11,107 bases of DNA from CAZTCJ01 sp964612085 (GTDB lineage Bacteria > Pseudomonadota > Alphaproteobacteria > JAJFIK01): positions 1 through 11,107 of the forward strand of contig CAZTCJ010000108.1 of NCBI GenBank assembly GCA_964612085.1, in the 5' to 3' direction. Shown piece by piece: positions 1 through 7,521 of this stretch. Made by a program: the position numbers and the translations under genes. Position 1 is the first letter of the stretch. Each line of letters starts with the position of its first letter. The notes beneath the pieces were generated by a model, which was given only the letters and a program-made list of their open reading frames with translations, did not search any database and was not told where the DNA came from.

Positions 1-344
1 ACGACCTGCACGGTCACACCGAGAAACTCGCCCCGGCGCTCCTTGCGCAGGATCTGCTGATAGATCTGGCCGGTGGTGATGTTGTCGTTGCGGCTGGTCG
101 GAACGCCGGTGAAGCGCTCGTAATGGCCGAGATCGAGATCGGTCTCCGCGCCGTCGTCGGTGACGTAGACTTCCCCATGCTGATAGGGGCTCATCGTCCC
201 GGGATCGACGTTGAGATAAGGGTCGAGCTTGCGAAGCCTGACGGAAAAACCCCTTGCCTGCAGCAGGGCGCCGAGCGCTGCCGAAGCAAGACCTTTACCG
301 AGAGAGGAGGCCACGCCGCCGGTTATGAAAATGTACCGCGCCAT
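1..344 (-). CDS. pyrG: CTP synthase, N-terminal part (runs off the window)
   Basis: CTP synthase converts UTP to CTP using ATP and glutamine-derived ammonia, the last step of de novo pyrimidine nucleotide synthesis in the cytosol. Only the first 114 codons of the amidoligase (synthetase) domain are present; the gene continues past the left edge. Visible hallmarks are the P-loop region GGVASSLGKG (residues 9-18), KLDPYLNVDPGTMSPYQHGE (39-58) and DDGAETDLDLGHYERF (63-78), which holds the Mg-binding Asp71 (Asp72 in E. coli). KERRGEFLG follows at 101-109. Position 12 is Ala where many homologues have Val, a mild change. The ATG at 342-344 is preceded by a weak AAAGG only 3 bases away. The gene lies 111 bases downstream of secG on the same strand, an order common in alphaproteobacteria. 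The identity is very secure. Confidence 0.97.
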   Translation of the reverse strand, partial: MARYIFITGGVASSLGKGLASAALGALLQARGFSVRLRKLDPYLNVDPGTMSPYQHGEVYVTDDGAETDLDLGHYERFTGVPTSRNDNITTGQIYQQILRKERRGEFLGVTVQV

Positions 345-455
345 GGGCCTTTACATTATCCCTGTGGGGCCCGTGCTGGAAGCAGTCTTTTCACCGGGAC
401 CCGGACAAAATGCGCAAAGCACGCCTAAACCCCAGTGGGCACAAGGCTTTCAGGC

Positions 456-920
456 TTATCGGGGCAGCGGCGGTTCGGGCTCGCCCGTGCCGCCGGAGGC
501 GGGCGGTTCGGCATCGGCCGGTTCAGACGCACCCGAATCATCACCCGTTTCCAAGGGTGGCATGGGTGCGACGGGATCCGACGCGCTGGAGGGCAGCAGC
601 CCGTCATCGCCCAGGGGTGGCGCCGGTTCGGCTGGCTGGTCGCCGATCAGCGCGTCCTCGTCGATGCTGTCCACCACTGAGCCCGGCCCTTCGGTATTGC
701 GCGCCAGCATGGTCAGGGTGAGGCTGGTGCAGAAAAACGCCGCCGCCAGAATGACCGTGGTGCGGGTCAGCGCGTTGGCCGCGCCCCGGCTCGACATCAT
801 GCCGCCGCCGCCACCCCCGCCGCCGATGCCGAGCGCACCGCCTTCAGAGCGTTGAATGAGAATGATGCCCACCAGCGCGATGGCGATGAACAGATGAACA
901 ACAAGAATGATCGCTTCCAT
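456..920 (-). CDS. secG: Preprotein translocase subunit SecG, with long acidic/proline-rich tail
   Basis: SecG is the small integral-membrane partner of SecYE and assists SecA-driven protein export. The 154-residue product starts with a transmembrane helix (about 2-23, IILVVHLFIAIALVGIILIQ). It continues with the family signature loop of glycines followed by MMSSRGAANALTR (41-53), then a second helix (about 54-73). After residue 75 comes a tail of about 80 residues rich in Pro, Asp, Glu, Gly and Ser with no predicted membrane segment; E. coli SecG is only 110 residues long. The start ATG at 918-920 has a poor ribosome site (GAAGAGG about 13 bases upstream), but there is no closer in-frame start. 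The gene sits between tpiA and pyrG, all on the minus strand and probably co-transcribed. The core is certain; the role of the tail is unknown. Confidence 0.95.
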   Translation of the reverse strand: MEAIILVVHLFIAIALVGIILIQRSEGGALGIGGGGGGGGMMSSRGAANALTRTTVILAAAFFCTSLTLTMLARNTEGPGSVVDSIDEDALIGDQPAEPAPPLGDDGLLPSSASDPVAPMPPLETGDDSGASEPADAEPPASGGTGEPEPPLPR

Positions 921-1040
921 AGCCGGGCTTGAGCCTCTTCACGGGCGCACCGCGATCCGGCCGCCGTCTTCAATGGAGAAGTGGGGGTTTTACGCTCATC
1001 CGCCACCCCTGCCAAGGGATAGAGGCGTCGTGCAGCGTTT

Positions 1041-1799
1041 TTAGCCCCGATACGTCCCGATAATCGCGCCGAAATCGGAGGCTTTCAGGCTGGCGCCGCC
1101 CACCAGCCCGCCATTCACATGGGGCACGGCGAAGATCTCCGCTGCGTTCCCGGGCTTGACCGAGCCGCCATAAAGAATGCGCATACCCGCCCCTTCCGGC
1201 CCATGGCGGGCTTCCAGCTCTTTGCGGATATGGGCGTGAGCCTCGGCGATCTGCTCATTCGTGGGCGTGCGCCCGGTGCCGATGGCCCACACCGGCTCAT
1301 AGGCCACGATCACGCAGCGGGCGGTCGAACCCTCGGGGATCGAGCCTGCCAACTGGCGGCTCAACACGGCCAGGGTGTCCCCGGAATCCCGCTCGGCTTC
1401 CGTTTCGCCGATGCAGACAATGGCTTGCAAATCGGTATTGAGGGCCGCTTCCGCCTTGGCGCGGACAATGGGATCGGTCTCGCCGTGGTCCGTACGCCGC
1501 TCCGAATGGCCGACAATGACGGCGCTGGCGCCTGCATCCTTGAGCATGGGCGCGGAAAGATCGCCCGTATGGGCGCCCGATTGCTGCCAATGGCAGTCCT
1601 GGCCGCCCAAAGCGATTGTCGAGCCCGCAACGGCCTTGGCGAACGGGCACAACAGGGTCGCAGGCGGGCAGATCATGACATCGCAGGCCGGCGGCTGGCT
1701 CGTGACCTGGGCTTTCAGGGCCTCAAGCTCCCCTTGCGCCTCGCTCAACCCGTTCATTTTCCAGTTTCCGATCACGATCGGCTTGATCTGGCCCGTCAT
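1041..1799 (-). CDS. tpiA: Triosephosphate isomerase
   Basis: This cytosolic TIM-barrel enzyme interconverts dihydroxyacetone phosphate and glyceraldehyde 3-phosphate. The 252-residue product has all catalytic motifs: NWKMNG with Lys14, VIVGHSERR with the electrophile His98, and AYEPVWAIGTGRTPT with the base Glu168 and flexible loop 6. The C-terminal phosphate-binding motifs LYGGSVKPGN and NGGLVGGASL are also present. The ATG at 1797-1799 is chosen over an in-frame ATG 42 bases upstream for two reasons. It is preceded by a perfect AGGAGG ten bases away, and the family's conserved N-terminus begins within a few residues of it. It is the first gene of a leftward set with secG (120-base gap) and pyrG. 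Its leader contains or abuts the GC-rich palindrome at 1833-1892. Confidence 0.97.
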   Translation of the reverse strand: MTGQIKPIVIGNWKMNGLSEAQGELEALKAQVTSQPPACDVMICPPATLLCPFAKAVAGSTIALGGQDCHWQQSGAHTGDLSAPMLKDAGASAVIVGHSERRTDHGETDPIVRAKAEAALNTDLQAIVCIGETEAERDSGDTLAVLSRQLAGSIPEGSTARCVIVAYEPVWAIGTGRTPTNEQIAEAHAHIRKELEARHGPEGAGMRILYGGSVKPGNAAEIFAVPHVNGGLVGGASLKASDFGAIIGTYRG

Positions 1800-1809
1800 G
1801 GTCGCCTGT

Positions 1810-1815
1810 CCTCCT
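1810..1815 (-). promoter_or_regulatory. Ribosome binding site of tpiA
   Basis: The minus strand reads AGGAGG, ten bases before the ATG at 1799. This consensus Shine-Dalgarno site decides the tpiA start in favour of the shorter reading frame. Confidence 0.8.
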
Positions 1816-1832
1816 GAGTGGTATTTGCCTTG

Positions 1833-1892
1833 CCGGCCCACTCCCCCTCCCGGCCCCCCACAAGGGTATCCTCATTGGGGGGCCGGGAGGGG
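1833..1892. repeat. GC-rich perfect palindrome (first copy)
   Basis: The 17 bases at 1844-1860 (CCCCTCCCGGCCCCCCA) are exactly complementary to 1876-1892. They enclose a 15-base loop that can itself close a small AGG/CCT stem. The sequence before the left arm (1833-1843) would extend the stem if the right arm continued, but it runs into the N gap. The minus strand at 1837-1859 carries four G-tracts (6, 3, 5 and 3 Gs) with loops of 2, 1 and 3 bases, a canonical G-quadruplex pattern. There is no U-tract on either side, so this is not an intrinsic terminator. It lies between the divergent tpiA and ppiD genes and may be a REP-like intergenic repeat. Confidence 0.75.
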
Positions 1893-1902
1893 NNNNNNNN
1901 NN
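1893..1902. other. Assembly gap (10 N)
   Basis: Ten undetermined bases follow directly after the right arm of the palindrome. Ten Ns is often a placeholder, so the real length may differ. Confidence 0.98.
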
Positions 1903-1910
1903 AGTAGCCG

Positions 1911-1983
1911 CCCCCCCCCCCGCCCCCCCCCCCCCCCCCACACGGCTCCCGGATTGGGGGGGCCGGGTGGGGGGGTGGGCCGG
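1911..1983. repeat. Second, degraded-looking copy of the GC palindrome next to the gap
   Basis: The G-rich arm at 1955-1983 matches the reverse complement of 1833-1860 with two substitutions and one extra G. Its putative left arm (1911-1939) is an almost pure C run. The loop at 1941-1954 has the same framing as loop 1 (CA...AT) and again can form an internal 3-bp stem (CGG/CCG). The long C run would read as poly-G on the minus strand and may be a sequencing artefact rather than true sequence. The plus strand at 1956-1979 fits a G-quadruplex pattern (G-tracts of 7, 3, 7 and 3). Confidence 0.5.
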
Positions 1984-2017
1984 TGATGCCATTCCATTGC
2001 AAGCAACGCGACAAAAG

Positions 2018-2046
2018 TTGCTCGCGGACCGGCTCATTCTTATAGT
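2018..2046 (+). promoter_or_regulatory. Candidate sigma-70 promoter of ppiD-trpE
   Basis: TTGCTC at 2018-2023 and TATAGT at 2041-2046 are separated by exactly 17 bases, about 47 bases upstream of the ppiD ATG. The -10 element is strong and the -35 element moderate. A dyad (AGCAAC at 2002-2007, GTTGCT at 2017-2022) overlaps the -35 element and could be an operator or chance. Confidence 0.5.
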
Positions 2047-2092
2047 CGCTTCGCTTCAAACAACACGAAAACCCTTGAGCGGGAGTTCTACC

Positions 2093-3997
2093 ATGCTGTC
2101 GCAGTTGCGCGATGCTTCAAAATCCTGGGTGGCTGGCATCCTGATCGCCTTGTTGATTCTGGCCTTTGCCGTCTGGGGAGTGGAAGACATTTTCCGTACG
2201 CGCACCGAGACGGCGGTGGCCAAGGTGGGCGACACCAAGATCGAAGGACAGACCTTCCTGGAGGAATTCGAGCGCATGCGCCTGCGCTTCGGCGAACAGG
2301 CCGATCAGGTGCTGACCCGCGAACAGGCGCTGGCCTTCGGTCTCGACAGGATCACACTCAACCAGCTCATCAGCCGCAAAGTGCTGGACGTCAAGGCCGA
2401 GGAGCTTTCGCTCGTCGCCTCCGACCGGGCCATACGCGACGAGGTTGCCTCCATGGAGGTCTTCAACGGACCCACGGGCCGCTTCGATCCGGATGTCTAC
2501 CGCTCGGTGCTGCGCTCCAACGGCATGACGCCCGCCATGTTCGAGGATAGCCTGCGCTCCGATACGGTGCGCACCCAACTGGTCGATATCATCCCCAGCG
2601 GCGTGCGCACGCCCCGGGTCCTGGCCGAGGCGATCTACCGCCTGCAGGCCGAGCGCCGCCGCCTGACCTATCTGGTCATCCCGAGCGATGCCGCGGGCGA
2701 GCCGGGCGAACCGGACGATGCCGCCTTGCAGGAAATCTACGAGGCGGAAGAGTTCCGCTTTACCGCGCCCGAATACCGCGATTTCACCTATTTGCTGCTG
2801 CGTCCGGAAGATCTGGTGGCGGAGATCGAAGTCGCGGAAGAGGAAATCGTCGAGACCTACGAATTCCGCAAGGCGAACTATACCGAAGAAAGCAAACGCA
2901 CCGTCGAGCAGATCGTGTTCGAGAGCGCGGAGGCCGCAGCACAGGCCCGCCAGCGCATCGATCAGGGCACGTCCTTCGAGACGGTCGCGCAGGAACGCGG
3001 CTTGGGCGAAGAAGACATCGCGCTCGGTGCTCTAACCAAGGAAGAGATCTTCGATCCGGCGGTGGCCGAAGCGGTCTTTGCCCTGGAAGAGCCGGGCGTC
3101 ACCCCGGTGATCGAGGGCACGCTTGGGCCGGTGATCGTTCGGGTGACCAATATCGCCCAAGGCAGCCAGCAGACCCTTGAGGATGTGCGCGACGAGATCC
3201 GCAACGAGCTGGCGCTCGAACGGGCCCGCGATGCCATCTACGATCTGGTCGCGCGGGTCGAGGACGGACGGGGCGACGGTCAGTCGCTGGAGGAAATCGC
3301 ACAAGCCCTCGATCTGACCCTCGGCACGGTGAAACAGGTGGACCGGCGCGGGCTTAGCCCTGACGGCATGCTGCCCGACACGCTGATCCCGTCCACCGCG
3401 ATCGTCGATCAGGCGTTTGAGAGCGATGTGGGCCTGGAAAACGATTTCGGCGAGACCGGCGATGACGGTTTCTTCGTGGTGCGCGTCGATGATGTGACAC
3501 AATCCGCCCAGAAACCGTTCGACGAGGTCCGAGAGGATCTGGTCCGCTTGTGGCAAAACCGTCAGCGGACCGAAGCTCTGGAGACGCTGGGTCAGGATCT
3601 GGCGGACAAGGCCCGCCGGGGCGAGAACCTTGAAGCGCTGGCGGCGTCCGTGAACGGCCGCGTGGTCACGCCGGTGGATCCGGTGGGCCGGGACGCCACG
3701 GACGAGGCCTTGTCGAACGCCCTTTTGGGCGATCTCTTCAAGGCGCCCGAAGGCACCATCATTTCCGGTCCCGCCAATAGCGGCGGCGGCTTCGTGGTGG
3801 CGCGCGCGGGCGAAATCGTTCCGGCAGCGGAGGATACGGTGGCGCTGGCGGCGGCCAGTTTCCGCGAACCCCTCGCCCAGGCGCTCGGCGACGATCTGAC
3901 GGACCACATGATCGCCACCTTGCGCGACGAGATCGGCGTCCAGGTCAATGACCGGGCCGTGGCCACCGCCCTGGGCCAAAACACGGACACGCCCTGA
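2093..3997 (+). CDS. ppiD: PpiD-like periplasmic peptidyl-prolyl isomerase/chaperone (SurA_N + rotamase)
   Basis: This is an inner-membrane-anchored periplasmic foldase of the PpiD/parvulin type, which assists folding of exported proteins near the Sec exit. The 634-residue product has a short cytoplasmic N-terminus, one transmembrane anchor (about 12-30, WVAGILIALLILAFAVWG) and a SurA_N-like helical domain (about 35-190). A parvulin-type rotamase region lies at about 230-352 (KRTVEQIVFES... to GPVIVRVTNI), and a second, weaker beta-alpha unit covers about 395-495 (FFVVRVDDV). The ATG at 2093 follows GGGAG with a 7-base gap and places the membrane anchor at the usual distance, so upstream in-frame starts are rejected. 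The stop overlaps the trpE start (TGATG), implying translational coupling. Family members often have an inactive parvulin domain; activity cannot be judged here. Confidence 0.92.
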   Translation: MLSQLRDASKSWVAGILIALLILAFAVWGVEDIFRTRTETAVAKVGDTKIEGQTFLEEFERMRLRFGEQADQVLTREQALAFGLDRITLNQLISRKVLDVKAEELSLVASDRAIRDEVASMEVFNGPTGRFDPDVYRSVLRSNGMTPAMFEDSLRSDTVRTQLVDIIPSGVRTPRVLAEAIYRLQAERRRLTYLVIPSDAAGEPGEPDDAALQEIYEAEEFRFTAPEYRDFTYLLLRPEDLVAEIEVAEEEIVETYEFRKANYTEESKRTVEQIVFESAEAAAQARQRIDQGTSFETVAQERGLGEEDIALGALTKEEIFDPAVAEAVFALEEPGVTPVIEGTLGPVIVRVTNIAQGSQQTLEDVRDEIRNELALERARDAIYDLVARVEDGRGDGQSLEEIAQALDLTLGTVKQVDRRGLSPDGMLPDTLIPSTAIVDQAFESDVGLENDFGETGDDGFFVVRVDDVTQSAQKPFDEVREDLVRLWQNRQRTEALETLGQDLADKARRGENLEALAASVNGRVVTPVDPVGRDATDEALSNALLGDLFKAPEGTIISGPANSGGGFVVARAGEIVPAAEDTVALAAASFREPLAQALGDDLTDHMIATLRDEIGVQVNDRAVATALGQNTDTP

Positions 3998-5544
3998 TGC
4001 AGATCGAGCCGGCCTTCGAGGCCTTTCGCGACCGTTTCGAGCGCGGCGAGGCGCAAGGGATCGTGACCCGCCTGGTCGCCGACCTGGAGACCCCCGTTTC
4101 GGCCATGCTCAAGCTCGGCGCCGACCGGCCCATGAGCTTTCTGCTGGAATCGGTCGAAGGCGGTGCGGTGCGCGGGCGCTATTCCATCATCGGCCGCGAT
4201 CCCGATCTCATCGTGCGCGTCGCGGACGGCACGGCCTCGATCAATGCCCGTGCCCAGGACGATCCGGAAGCGTTCGAACCGGTGGACGCCAGGCCGCTCG
4301 ATGCCATCCGCACCCAGATCGATGCCTGCCGCATGGCCCTGCCCGACGGCGTACCGGCCATAGCGGCGGGCCTGTTCGGCTTCATGGGCTATGAAATGGT
4401 CCGCGAGATGGAACGCCTGCCGGAGCCGAAGGCCAACGCGCTCGGCCTGCCCGACAGTCTGTTTCTGCGGCCCACCGTGACCATCGTCTTCGATTCCGTC
4501 ACCGGCGAGGTGATCGTCACAGCCCCGGTCTGGCCAGGGCCGGGTCTCGATGCGCGCACAGCTTACGACCGGGCCGTAGAGAGGCTCCAGGGCGTCGCCC
4601 GCGATCTGGACCGGCCCCTGCCGGCGGGCACACGCCATGTGGCCGAGAAAGGCCTTGCCGGCGGCCAGGACGGGCTCAAGCCCCAGTCCAATATTGCGAA
4701 GGCGGATTATCTGGCCGCGGTGGAAAAGGCGAAGGACTATATCCGCGCGGGCGATGTCTTCCAGGTCGTGCCCAGCCAGCGCTTCCGTGTGCCGTTCATC
4801 CTGCCGCCCTTCGCGCTTTACCGGTCGCTGCGCCGCCTCAACCCCTCGCCGTTCCTGTTTTATCTGAATTTCGGCGATTTCGCCGTGGTCGGATCGAGCC
4901 CGGAATTGCTGGTGCGCCTGCGCGACGGCACGGTCACGATCCGCCCCATCGCAGGCACCGCGCCGCGCGGCAAGACGCCCGCGGAAGACCGGGTCCTGGC
5001 CGACGCGCTGATCAGCGATCCCAAGGAACGGGCGGAGCATCTGATGCTGCTCGATCTGGGGCGCAACGATGTGGGCCGGGTCTCGGAGACCGGCAGCGTT
5101 CAGGTGACGGAAGACTTCGCCATCGAACATTACAGCCATGTGATGCACATCGTCTCCAATGTGGAAGGCCGCCTGCGCGCCGACACCGACGCCATCGCCG
5201 CCCTGTCGGCGGGCTTTCCGGCGGGCACGGTCTCAGGCGCGCCGAAAATCCGCGCCATGGAGATCATCCACGAGCTGGAGCCGGAACGGCGCAACATCTA
5301 TGCGGGCATGGTGGGCTATTTCGCTTCCGACGGCTCCATGGACAATTGCATCGCGCTCCGGACAGCGGTCGTGAAGGACGGCATGATGTATGTCCAGGCG
5401 GGCGGCGGCGTGGTCGCCGACAGCGATCCAGAAGCGGAATATCAGGAGACGGTGAACAAGGCCCGCGCCCTCATGAGGGCGGCCCAGGAAGCGCCTCGGT
5501 ATGCTTCCGCGAATGCGGGCCCGTCGTCCCTCAAGCCGGACTGA
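3997..5544 (+). CDS. trpE: Anthranilate synthase component I
   Basis: TrpE makes anthranilate from chorismate, with ammonia supplied by its glutaminase partner TrpG, at the first committed step of tryptophan synthesis. The 515-residue product carries the N-terminal feedback-inhibition motif LLES (49-52), followed by RYSIIG. The catalytic chorismate-binding core contains IRPIAGTAPRGKTP (315-328), LMLLDLGRNDVGRV (349-362), HVMHIVSNVEG (381-391) and FPAGTVSGAPKIRAMEII (407-424). YAGMVGYF (435-442) and VQAGGGVVADSDPEAEYQET (466-485) complete it. The LLES region suggests control by tryptophan. The ATG overlaps the ppiD stop by one base, leaving no room for a classical trp leader peptide directly before it, so transcription probably depends on the ppiD promoter. 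No trpG follows; the next gene converges on it after 11 bases. Confidence 0.97.
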   Translation: MQIEPAFEAFRDRFERGEAQGIVTRLVADLETPVSAMLKLGADRPMSFLLESVEGGAVRGRYSIIGRDPDLIVRVADGTASINARAQDDPEAFEPVDARPLDAIRTQIDACRMALPDGVPAIAAGLFGFMGYEMVREMERLPEPKANALGLPDSLFLRPTVTIVFDSVTGEVIVTAPVWPGPGLDARTAYDRAVERLQGVARDLDRPLPAGTRHVAEKGLAGGQDGLKPQSNIAKADYLAAVEKAKDYIRAGDVFQVVPSQRFRVPFILPPFALYRSLRRLNPSPFLFYLNFGDFAVVGSSPELLVRLRDGTVTIRPIAGTAPRGKTPAEDRVLADALISDPKERAEHLMLLDLGRNDVGRVSETGSVQVTEDFAIEHYSHVMHIVSNVEGRLRADTDAIAALSAGFPAGTVSGAPKIRAMEIIHELEPERRNIYAGMVGYFASDGSMDNCIALRTAVVKDGMMYVQAGGGVVADSDPEAEYQETVNKARALMRAAQEAPRYASANAGPSSLKPD

Positions 5545-5565
5545 CCCATTCCTGATCAGGATGGG
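5545..5565. terminator. Hairpin between convergent trpE and antiporter genes
   Basis: CCCAT-T-CCT (5545-5553) pairs with AGGATGGG (5558-5565) around a GATC loop with one bulged T; the core CCTGATCAGG is a perfect palindrome. It fills the 11-base spacer and contains the antiporter stop codon. There is no U-tract, so termination in either direction is an inference from position. Confidence 0.4.
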
Positions 5566-7289
5566 GTGGACGGAGTGGAGGGCGTGTCGCCGACGCGCCC
5601 ATAGCGCCCGGCATGGACCCGTTCCATCAGCCTGGACACCGTATCGGCGGACCGCCCCAGATCCCGCAGCACCAGACCAGCCATCTGGAGACTGGCTTCG
5701 AGCAGTTCGGGTACCACGTGGTTGGCGCCCAGGGCCAGAAGCTCGTCCGCATGGGACTGATCGGCGGCTCGCGCCACGATGGGGATGTCCGATCCCGCAT
5801 GGCGCACGGCCATCACCGCCTTGCGCGCATCTTCCGGGTCGTCGAGGGTCAGGACCACCACGGCGGCCCGGTCGACGCCGACCCGCTCCAGCACATCCCC
5901 ATGGGAGGCATCGCCGAAAAACACCGGCAGCCCTTGCCTGCGGAACTGCGCGACCTGCCCCGCGTCGAGATCGAGCGCCACGTAAGGGACGCTTTCCTGG
6001 GTCAACAAATCGCTCAGCATGCGCCCGACCCGGCCGTAGCCCGCGATGATCACATGGCCTTCCAGATCGCCGGTAAAAGACGGATCCGGATCGACGCCCA
6101 CATGACGGGTTGCCACCATCGGCGCCAGACGGTCCCCCGCCATGGCAAGCAGCGGCGTCAGCACCATGGACAGGCTCGCGGTGATGATCATGAACTGGCC
6201 GACCTCCTCGGTCACCAGCGTGCCGGGCTGCATGGCCACGCCCAGCAGCACGAAAGCGAACTCGCCCCCTGCCGCCAGCATCAGGGCGGAACGCATGGCC
6301 ACGTCGCGCGCGACGCCGAAGGCAAGGGCGGCAAAGAACATGATCGCGGCCTTGACGGCGATCAGACCGAAGACCGATATGGCGAGCCAGACCGCCATGT
6401 CGGCCACCTGGCGAAAATCGAGACTCATGCCCACACTGAGGAAGAAAAGGCCCAGCAAGAGCCCCTTGAACGGCTCGATATCGCTTTCGATCTGGTGGCG
6501 GTATTCCGTATCCGACAACAAAAGGCCTGCGAGGAACGCCCCGAGCGCCATGGAAAGACCCGCCTGCTCCGTCGCCCAGGCGATCGCCAGGATCGTCAGC
6601 AGCGTCATGGCGACGAAGGTTTCAGGGCTGCGGGTGGCGGCCACGACGCGGAACAGCCGGTGGATCACCAGCCGTCCGGCCACGATGATGACGGCGACGG
6701 CAATGGCCGCCTTGGCCAGGGCGATCCCCAGATTGGCGGCGATCTCGTCGGTCTCCCCGGCATTCAGGACGTTGATGAGCATGAGCACCGGCACCACCGC
6801 CAGATCCTGGAACAGCAGCACGGAAAAACTGGTCCGCCCGTGGCGCTGATTGATCTGGCCGCGCTCCACCAGCAATTGCAGCACCATGGCGGTCGAGGAC
6901 AGGGCCAGGGCCAGGCCGAGCACGATGGAGGCGGGCAGCGCATTGCCCCAGGCATAGGCGACGGCGGCGATCACCACGGCGCTCGCGCCCACCTGCACGC
7001 CGCCCAGGCCGAAGACCATTCGCCGCATGGCATAGAGACGCTCGAACGACAGTTCGAGCCCGATCATGAACAACAGAAACACCACGCCAAGCTCCGCGAA
7101 GGCCTGGACGGCCTCCACATTGCCGGTCAGCGCCAGACCCGACGGCCCCACCAGGGCGCCGACAGCCAGGAACCCCAGGATGGGGCTGATGTTCAAACGC
7201 TGGCACACGGGCACGATGAGCGCCGACGACACCAGGAAGATCACGGCCTCGTTCTGAAAGAGAATGCCTGTATGGGGAGATGCGGCCAT
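5556..7289 (-). CDS. Monovalent cation:proton antiporter, CPA2 family (KefB/KefC-like) with RCK domain
   Basis: This is an inner-membrane exchanger of K+ or Na+ against protons, gated by a cytosolic nucleotide-binding domain. The 577-residue product has 12 or so hydrophobic helices over residues 10-385, with the CPA2 signatures ILGFLAVGALVGP (37-49), ELGVVFLLFMIGLEL (66-80), SVLLFQDLAVVP (156-167) and GGEFAFVLLG (341-350). A TrkA-N/RCK Rossmann domain follows, with HVIIAGYGRVG (412-422, GxGxxG) and Asp440 at the end of beta-2. A short C-terminal segment follows, ending in three TPS repeats (569-577). Length and layout match KefB/KefC-type proteins, but glutathione-gated K+ efflux cannot be inferred, and no KefF/KefG ancillary gene is adjacent. 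The ribosome site is weak (AGGCGA). The gene is transcribed away from the exchanger gene at 7522 and converges on trpE. Confidence 0.93.
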   Translation of the reverse strand: MAASPHTGILFQNEAVIFLVSSALIVPVCQRLNISPILGFLAVGALVGPSGLALTGNVEAVQAFAELGVVFLLFMIGLELSFERLYAMRRMVFGLGGVQVGASAVVIAAVAYAWGNALPASIVLGLALALSSTAMVLQLLVERGQINQRHGRTSFSVLLFQDLAVVPVLMLINVLNAGETDEIAANLGIALAKAAIAVAVIIVAGRLVIHRLFRVVAATRSPETFVAMTLLTILAIAWATEQAGLSMALGAFLAGLLLSDTEYRHQIESDIEPFKGLLLGLFFLSVGMSLDFRQVADMAVWLAISVFGLIAVKAAIMFFAALAFGVARDVAMRSALMLAAGGEFAFVLLGVAMQPGTLVTEEVGQFMIITASLSMVLTPLLAMAGDRLAPMVATRHVGVDPDPSFTGDLEGHVIIAGYGRVGRMLSDLLTQESVPYVALDLDAGQVAQFRRQGLPVFFGDASHGDVLERVGVDRAAVVVLTLDDPEDARKAVMAVRHAGSDIPIVARAADQSHADELLALGANHVVPELLEASLQMAGLVLRDLGRSADTVSRLMERVHAGRYGRVGDTPSTPSTPS

Positions 7290-7521
7290 GGGTTCTTCGC
7301 CTGTCTGATGTGGACGGAAGCGGTCTCCCCCCGGTTATCGGTCGTAACCCTGAAGGGGATCAATACGATTTGAAGCGATACTTTTTTGATAAGTAGCGTA
7401 TCCTAAGTGGATTGGCGTTTTTGGGGACGAACCGGCACAAGGCCGCGACCGGCAGAGCCCCTGGGGTCCATGCGGGCTTCAAGGGGGCCTGCAGGCGGTT
7501 AGGGAGATCACACGCGTATTC
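7290..7521. promoter_or_regulatory. Divergent promoter region between two ion exchangers
   Basis: These 232 bases separate the leftward CPA2 antiporter and the rightward CaCA exchanger. The part around 7360-7410 is AT-rich relative to its surroundings and contains an inverted pair GATAC (7377-7381) / GTATC (7398-7402). The 3' part (7410-7521) is GC-rich, with the palindrome GCCTGCAGGC at 7487-7496 and a repeated ACCGGCA. No recognised riboswitch motif was seen, and no convincing small gene. Confidence 0.5.
7333..7349. promoter_or_regulatory. Dyad overlapping a candidate antiporter promoter
   Basis: GGTTA (7333-7337) and TAACC (7345-7349) form a 5-7-5 dyad. On the minus strand, TTGATC (7363-7358) and GATAAC (7339-7334) are spaced by 18 bases and could be the -35 and -10 of the antiporter gene, whose start is about 45 bases further on. 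The dyad covers the -10 element, as expected for an operator, but no known regulator is recognised. Confidence 0.3.

Noticed and set aside
1841..1893. Intrinsic terminator at the GC palindrome
   Set aside because: No U-tract on either strand, and its position is upstream of both divergent genes.
3592..5148. 518-codon minus-strand frame opposite ppiD/trpE
   Set aside because: It runs antisense across two clearly identified genes and has no recognisable domain; shadow frame.
5613..7373. Long 586-codon open frame on the plus strand opposite the CPA2 antiporter
   Set aside because: It is antisense to a gene with all family motifs; the His/Gln/Asp/Gly-rich product is typical of a shadow frame of a membrane protein in GC-rich DNA.
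7470..7502. Ten-codon upstream open frame before the CaCA exchanger gene
   Set aside because: It is very short, with only a GGGG as possible ribosome site and no regulatory codon run; chance is the simplest explanation.
7290..7521. yybP-ykoY-type metal riboswitch in the exchanger leader
   Set aside because: Considered because of the cation exchanger and long leader, but the conserved riboswitch motifs were not found.
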